From the NCBI GenBank assembly GCA_934454035.1, contig CAKSFY010000098.1:1-8580 (forward strand): a stretch of DNA of 8,580 nt, in the 5' to 3' direction. This document shows, piece by piece, positions 5,798 to 8,580 of the stretch. Position numbers and translations under genes: made by a program. The notes beneath the pieces were generated by a model that saw only the letters and a list, made by a program, of their open reading frames with translations, did no database searches and had not been told where the DNA came from. Source of the DNA: an uncultured Clostridia bacterium. Its GTDB lineage: Bacteria > Bacillota > Clostridia > UBA1381. The first letter of the stretch is position 1. Each line of letters begins with the position of its first letter.

Positions 5798-7990
5798 GTG
5801 TTAAAGAAAATTTTAACGGCAGTGATTTGCGCATTTATGCTGCTTTGCACTGTTGTGTCTGCTGCCGAACTAAAGGCAGGCGATACCGCCTATGTGGTAT
5901 ACGGCGGTACTGTAATGGTTACCAAAAACCCAACTTATTCAGGGGGTATAAGCGAGATCAGCAAAGGGGCAAGAGTGACGGTTCTTGAGGCTTATGTAGT
6001 CGGAGAGGACAACAGAAAGTTTCATAAAATTCAGCTTTCGGACGGCACAGTCGGATATGTCCTTGCTTATACAACAGCTCGGGAAACAACACCGATACTT
6101 GATGCCGGCGAGACTGTTGAAAAAGATTTAAACAAACAATGGGCGTCTTCCGATACTGACAAGTATCAGCACGCAATAGAGATGACATTCCTTTCCGATT
6201 ACATCTACGGCGGAAGCAAAACAACCGAAGGTAAAGAAAGGAATTTTTACGCTAAGGTACCGACGGAATGGGTAAGACATGACCGTCCTGCTTCCTTGCC
6301 GCTTGTGGGAATGGCAATTGTACATATTGGCGATGAGGGAAAAATCGGCTCGGTAAAAGCCTCATTCTATCCCGGTAATCCGCCGATTAACTATCATATC
6401 AGAAGACTTGATGAGCTCAGAGAAATAGGGTATGAACCCCTGTTTTCTGAAAACAGCAGAACAGAAGCAAACGCAAACACAGCGTTTTATGCTACAACAA
6501 CGAATGAGTTTGAGGTTGTTGCCTATAATGAGAATTGGGTTGCCATATGGAGCGAGGGAGGCGTTGACGAATCGCGCGGTTCAATCAGACAGTGCGGAGA
6601 GAAGGACGGTACTGCCTTCACAAGCTGGAAACCGGCTGTATATTTCCTGCCAAGAAAAAATTGCTATATTTTAGATATTAACAATCAGGTATCAACAGCT
6701 CCGAAAATCGAGGCAGTAGGCAAAGCAACAGGTCTTTTAATGGTTAAGACCACTCCAGATGATACGGATTATGTAAAATCGGGCGTTATTAAAATCAACC
6801 AATCACTTCAGATTGTAGACAGCACTCCGCAGAACGGTCATTATAAGATTTATTATAAAAAAGGTCTTTATTATGTTGACGCAAAGTATGTGAATATGCA
6901 GCTTGCAAACACTCAAAAACCGACAACTCAGTACAAAGCAATAGCAGCTGTCGACTGTGATATTTCTGACGGTTCTTCGGTTACAGGCTCGGTTAAAAAA
7001 GGTGCGGCAATCGACGTTATCGAGAAAGACTATGACGGAACAAATTCAAAAATTTGGTTCAACTCAAAGATATGTTACGTTCCGACAAGCAATCTTGGTG
7101 AATTCACCGAAACTATGTCCGCAGCGGACACGGCAGCGCTCGGTGCACCTATCGGCGTTCTGTCCGTAGATACGCCATGGGGCGACTGGGGTGCGCTGAC
7201 ATATTCTGCCGAAGGGCTTGCAAAACTCAAAGATTATCGTTACGGATATATCAACGTTGATGAAAATAAGATGGCAGAGTACAGTAAGTGGATTCTTTCA
7301 AACAACGGTGATATCAATAAAATACATGACAGAGAATGGGTAAATGTATACGGTATCGAAGAATTTTCGTTTGACCGTGATGCAGATTTGCTGGATATTC
7401 CAGGAATAGACCCTTCCGAGATAGACCCTTGGATTATAACAGGTAAAATCTATACTATTTTCTATAACGGAGAGGTTCGCTATTTGGTGAACGAGGATGA
7501 TTCACAAGAAACGTTTACCTATTATCCCGGAAACGGATTCAGCAAAAACTCTGTTGCGAAAACTCAGGTTGTTTGCCTGGACGGACGCAAATTTAACACC
7601 GTCGCATATAACATTGACGACAACAACTACTTTAAACTCAGAGATATTGCCAAAATCCTTGACGGAACTATTAAAACCTTTGACATTAAGTATGACGGTG
7701 CGACAAATTCTATTGATATGTTGAGCTTTTATGATTACACAGCGGTCGGCGATGAATTAGCCCCGGGCGACAATGTGGAAAGAACAGCGCTTTCGTCGTC
7801 GGTATTTTTAACGCTTGACGGTGTGCCGATTAAGGCAACCTGCTATAATATTGAAGGATATAATTATTTCAAGCTTCGCGATATAACAGACGCACTGGAT
7901 TGCCGCGTTGAGTGGGATAAGAGCAATCAGATGATTTGGGTCATTCCTGCCAGAACTGCATATGATGATCCGGATGAGATAATGGGCTGA
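5798..7990 (+). CDS. Secreted SH3-like and stalk-repeat protein
   Basis: The 730-residue protein starts at GTG with a classical signal peptide: MLKK, a hydrophobic core, and likely cleavage after Ala22 or Ala23 in VVSAAEL. Four regions look like bacterial SH3 or SH3-like segments: about 25-95, 227-290 (ending with WKPAVYFLPRKN), 303-367 and 378-436. These suggest binding to cell wall or glycan. Two repeats near the C-terminus (about 592-643 and 669-716) share NYFKLRDI and resemble the copper amine oxidase N-terminal-like stalk domains common in clostridial surface proteins. The central part (about 437-570) is not recognised. There is no LPxTG motif, lipobox, S-layer homology repeat or hydrophobic tail, so it is probably secreted or held by non-covalent wall binding. 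No catalytic domain is seen. The gene has its own promoter and stands alone. The domain calls are by eye; the function is unknown. Confidence 0.85.
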   Translation: MLKKILTAVICAFMLLCTVVSAAELKAGDTAYVVYGGTVMVTKNPTYSGGISEISKGARVTVLEAYVVGEDNRKFHKIQLSDGTVGYVLAYTTARETTPILDAGETVEKDLNKQWASSDTDKYQHAIEMTFLSDYIYGGSKTTEGKERNFYAKVPTEWVRHDRPASLPLVGMAIVHIGDEGKIGSVKASFYPGNPPINYHIRRLDELREIGYEPLFSENSRTEANANTAFYATTTNEFEVVAYNENWVAIWSEGGVDESRGSIRQCGEKDGTAFTSWKPAVYFLPRKNCYILDINNQVSTAPKIEAVGKATGLLMVKTTPDDTDYVKSGVIKINQSLQIVDSTPQNGHYKIYYKKGLYYVDAKYVNMQLANTQKPTTQYKAIAAVDCDISDGSSVTGSVKKGAAIDVIEKDYDGTNSKIWFNSKICYVPTSNLGEFTETMSAADTAALGAPIGVLSVDTPWGDWGALTYSAEGLAKLKDYRYGYINVDENKMAEYSKWILSNNGDINKIHDREWVNVYGIEEFSFDRDADLLDIPGIDPSEIDPWIITGKIYTIFYNGEVRYLVNEDDSQETFTYYPGNGFSKNSVAKTQVVCLDGRKFNTVAYNIDDNNYFKLRDIAKILDGTIKTFDIKYDGATNSIDMLSFYDYTAVGDELAPGDNVERTALSSSVFLTLDGVPIKATCYNIEGYNYFKLRDITDALDCRVEWDKSNQMIWVIPARTAYDDPDEIMG

Positions 7991-8023
7991 TGATATTTTA
8001 TATTTAATTAAAACAGAAAGGAT

Positions 8024-8071
8024 AATCCCTCATTTAAGTGTTGAATTAAGATTTACACAAAATGAGGGATT
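8024..8071. repeat. Palindromic intergenic repeat, copy 2
   Basis: Perfect 12-base arms (8024-8035 and 8060-8071) enclose a 24-base loop. The 5' arm and the right half match copy 1 at 4008-4052 in the same orientation, with 20 of 21 bases identical between 8052-8072 and 4029-4049. It lies 33 bases after the stop of the secreted protein gene, so it may end or protect that transcript, but no T-run follows. It ends 10 bases before the possible IS end. Confidence 0.75.
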
Positions 8072-8081
8072 GTGGTGGAAA

Positions 8082-8112
8082 TGTCAATAAAAGTGCAGTC
8101 GAAATTTACCCC
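8082..8112. repeat. Possible terminal repeat of an insertion sequence
   Basis: The stretch opening TGTCAATAAAAGTGCAG and closing TTTACCCC has the TG start expected of an IS end and sits just outside the transposase tail. It also has the look of an IS21-family end, so it may belong to a different, older element into which the IS3 copy inserted. The partner repeat is not in the window. Confidence 0.35.
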
Positions 8113-8133
8113 AAATTTCTGAAACTACTTTAA

Positions 8134-8257
8134 TTCTTCAACCGGCATAACTAACAATCCATTCGGAAACGGAAATCTGTCAAGGTCGCCAAGGCACTCT
8201 GTATTAACCTTGACAGATTTTTGTTTCTGAATATAATCTATGCCGTCGGTTGAAGAA
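8134..8257 (+). repeat. Long nested hairpin in the IS tail
   Basis: An outer stem pairs 8134-8149 with 8239-8257 (16 pairs, one 3-base bulge at 8245-8247). After an internal loop, an inner stem pairs 8161-8186 with 8207-8232 without interruption: 23 Watson-Crick pairs and three G-U pairs in plus-strand RNA. In minus-strand RNA those three become C-A mismatches, so the plus-strand transcript is the better folder. The apical loop is 20 bases. The structure fills most of the gap between the transposase stop and the possible IS end. Confidence 0.7.
8173..8226 (+). terminator. Intrinsic terminator facing into the IS
   Basis: The perfect 14-base core of the hairpin (8173-8186 with 8207-8220) runs straight into a T-rich tail, TTTTTGTTT (8218-8226), on the plus strand. 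This is a good intrinsic terminator for transcripts coming from the left, such as those of the secreted protein gene, and would protect the transposase gene from antisense or incoming transcription. The minus-strand exit is less T-rich. Confidence 0.55.
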
Positions 8258-8260
8258 AGT

Positions 8261-8580
8261 TTATGCCGCGGCCTTTTCACTGTTCCTTATACGGTATTCA
8301 CTCGGTGGCAAGCATCCCGGATTACCGGTATACAGCCTTATTCTGTTATAGTATATGAAAATATACCTGAATACAATTGTTTTAACTTCTTCTTTTTTCA
8401 TGCGATATGTCCGAATTTGATATAACTTTTCTTTCTTAAGCGTAGCAAAAAAACTTTCCATTCTCGCATTATCATAACAATGCCCTGTGCCGCTTAAACT
8501 CTGTATTATTCCGCAGTTTTTTAATAATTTCCGATATGCCTCGCTTGTGTATTGACTTCCTCTGTCACTGTGTAACACTA
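8261..8580 (-). CDS. IS3-family transposase (OrfB), C-terminal part
   Basis: This is the C-terminal part of the DDE integrase-like transposase that cuts and joins the IS ends. The frame is open through the right edge, so the N-terminal part and the first catalytic Asp are missing from view. The second Asp lies in HSDRGSQYTS and the catalytic Glu in DNARMESFFATLKKEK, exactly 35 residues apart as in the D,D(35)E signature. SGTGHCYDN, YYNRIRLYTGNPG and PPSEYR are typical of the IS3/IS150-like group. The ORF ends in TAA at 8263-8261 with a normal family C-terminus, so it shows no sign of decay here. In this family the catalytic frame is often made by a -1 frameshift from a small upstream orfA, which would be outside the window. 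Confidence 0.93.
   Translation of the reverse strand, partial: VLHSDRGSQYTSEAYRKLLKNCGIIQSLSGTGHCYDNARMESFFATLKKEKLYQIRTYRMKKEEVKTIVFRYIFIYYNRIRLYTGNPGCLPPSEYRIRNSEKAAA

Larger units (their letters stand above)
8082..8580 (-). mobile_element. IS3-family insertion sequence, 3' part
   Basis: The element enters from the right edge with its transposase on the minus strand. The transposase C-terminus, a long hairpin and a TG-starting terminal motif lie in order toward the left. The 5' part and the other end are outside the window, so no inverted repeat or target duplication can be tested. The left boundary at 8082 is a guess; the end could instead lie nearer the transposase stop at 8261. Confidence 0.6.

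Noticed and set aside
6128..7724. Short frames on both strands inside the secreted protein gene
   Set aside because: They lie wholly inside a well-supported gene with signal peptide and domain repeats, and none shows its own start signals.

Overview
The window looks like an accessory stretch of a low-to-mid GC Clostridia-type (Firmicutes) chromosome, plausibly a gut commensal. The grounds are strong AGGAGG-type ribosome binding sites, Firmicutes-like promoters, and a secreted protein built of SH3-like segments and NYFKLRD stalk repeats, an architecture common in Clostridia. No species can be named from the sequence alone.

Left third (2-3816, + strand): the 3' part of an AT-rich gene for an unrecognised protein with a C-terminal membrane anchor is followed at 11 bp by a complete EcoKI-like type I restriction subunit, hsdR. 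The ribosome binding site of hsdR overlaps the upstream stop codon, so the two are probably translated together. No hsdM or hsdS is visible; they may lie left of the window.

Middle (3817-5797): a convergent spacer carries a palindromic repeat. A two-gene minus-strand operon follows, an aldo/keto reductase then a PptA-like tautomerase. Upstream of it lie a convincing minus-strand promoter with an overlapping palindrome, a ribosome binding site and an ATG. That ATG leads into a stop codon after three codons and then into coding-like fragments in two frames, which I read as the relic of a lost gene, possibly a regulator. The promoter may now drive the reductase operon.

Right (5798-8580): a secreted 730-residue protein with its own promoter and GTG start is followed by a second copy of the palindromic repeat. 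The 3' end of an IS3-family element then enters on the minus strand and runs off the window. Between its transposase stop and a possible end at 8082 is a very long hairpin whose wobble pairs favour folding of the plus-strand RNA. Part of it looks like a terminator that blocks transcription entering the element.

The most promising leads are the membrane-anchored partner of hsdR, the repeated 3'-end palindromes, the gutted gene ahead of the reductase operon, and the IS hairpin. No CRISPR array, tRNA or rRNA was seen.
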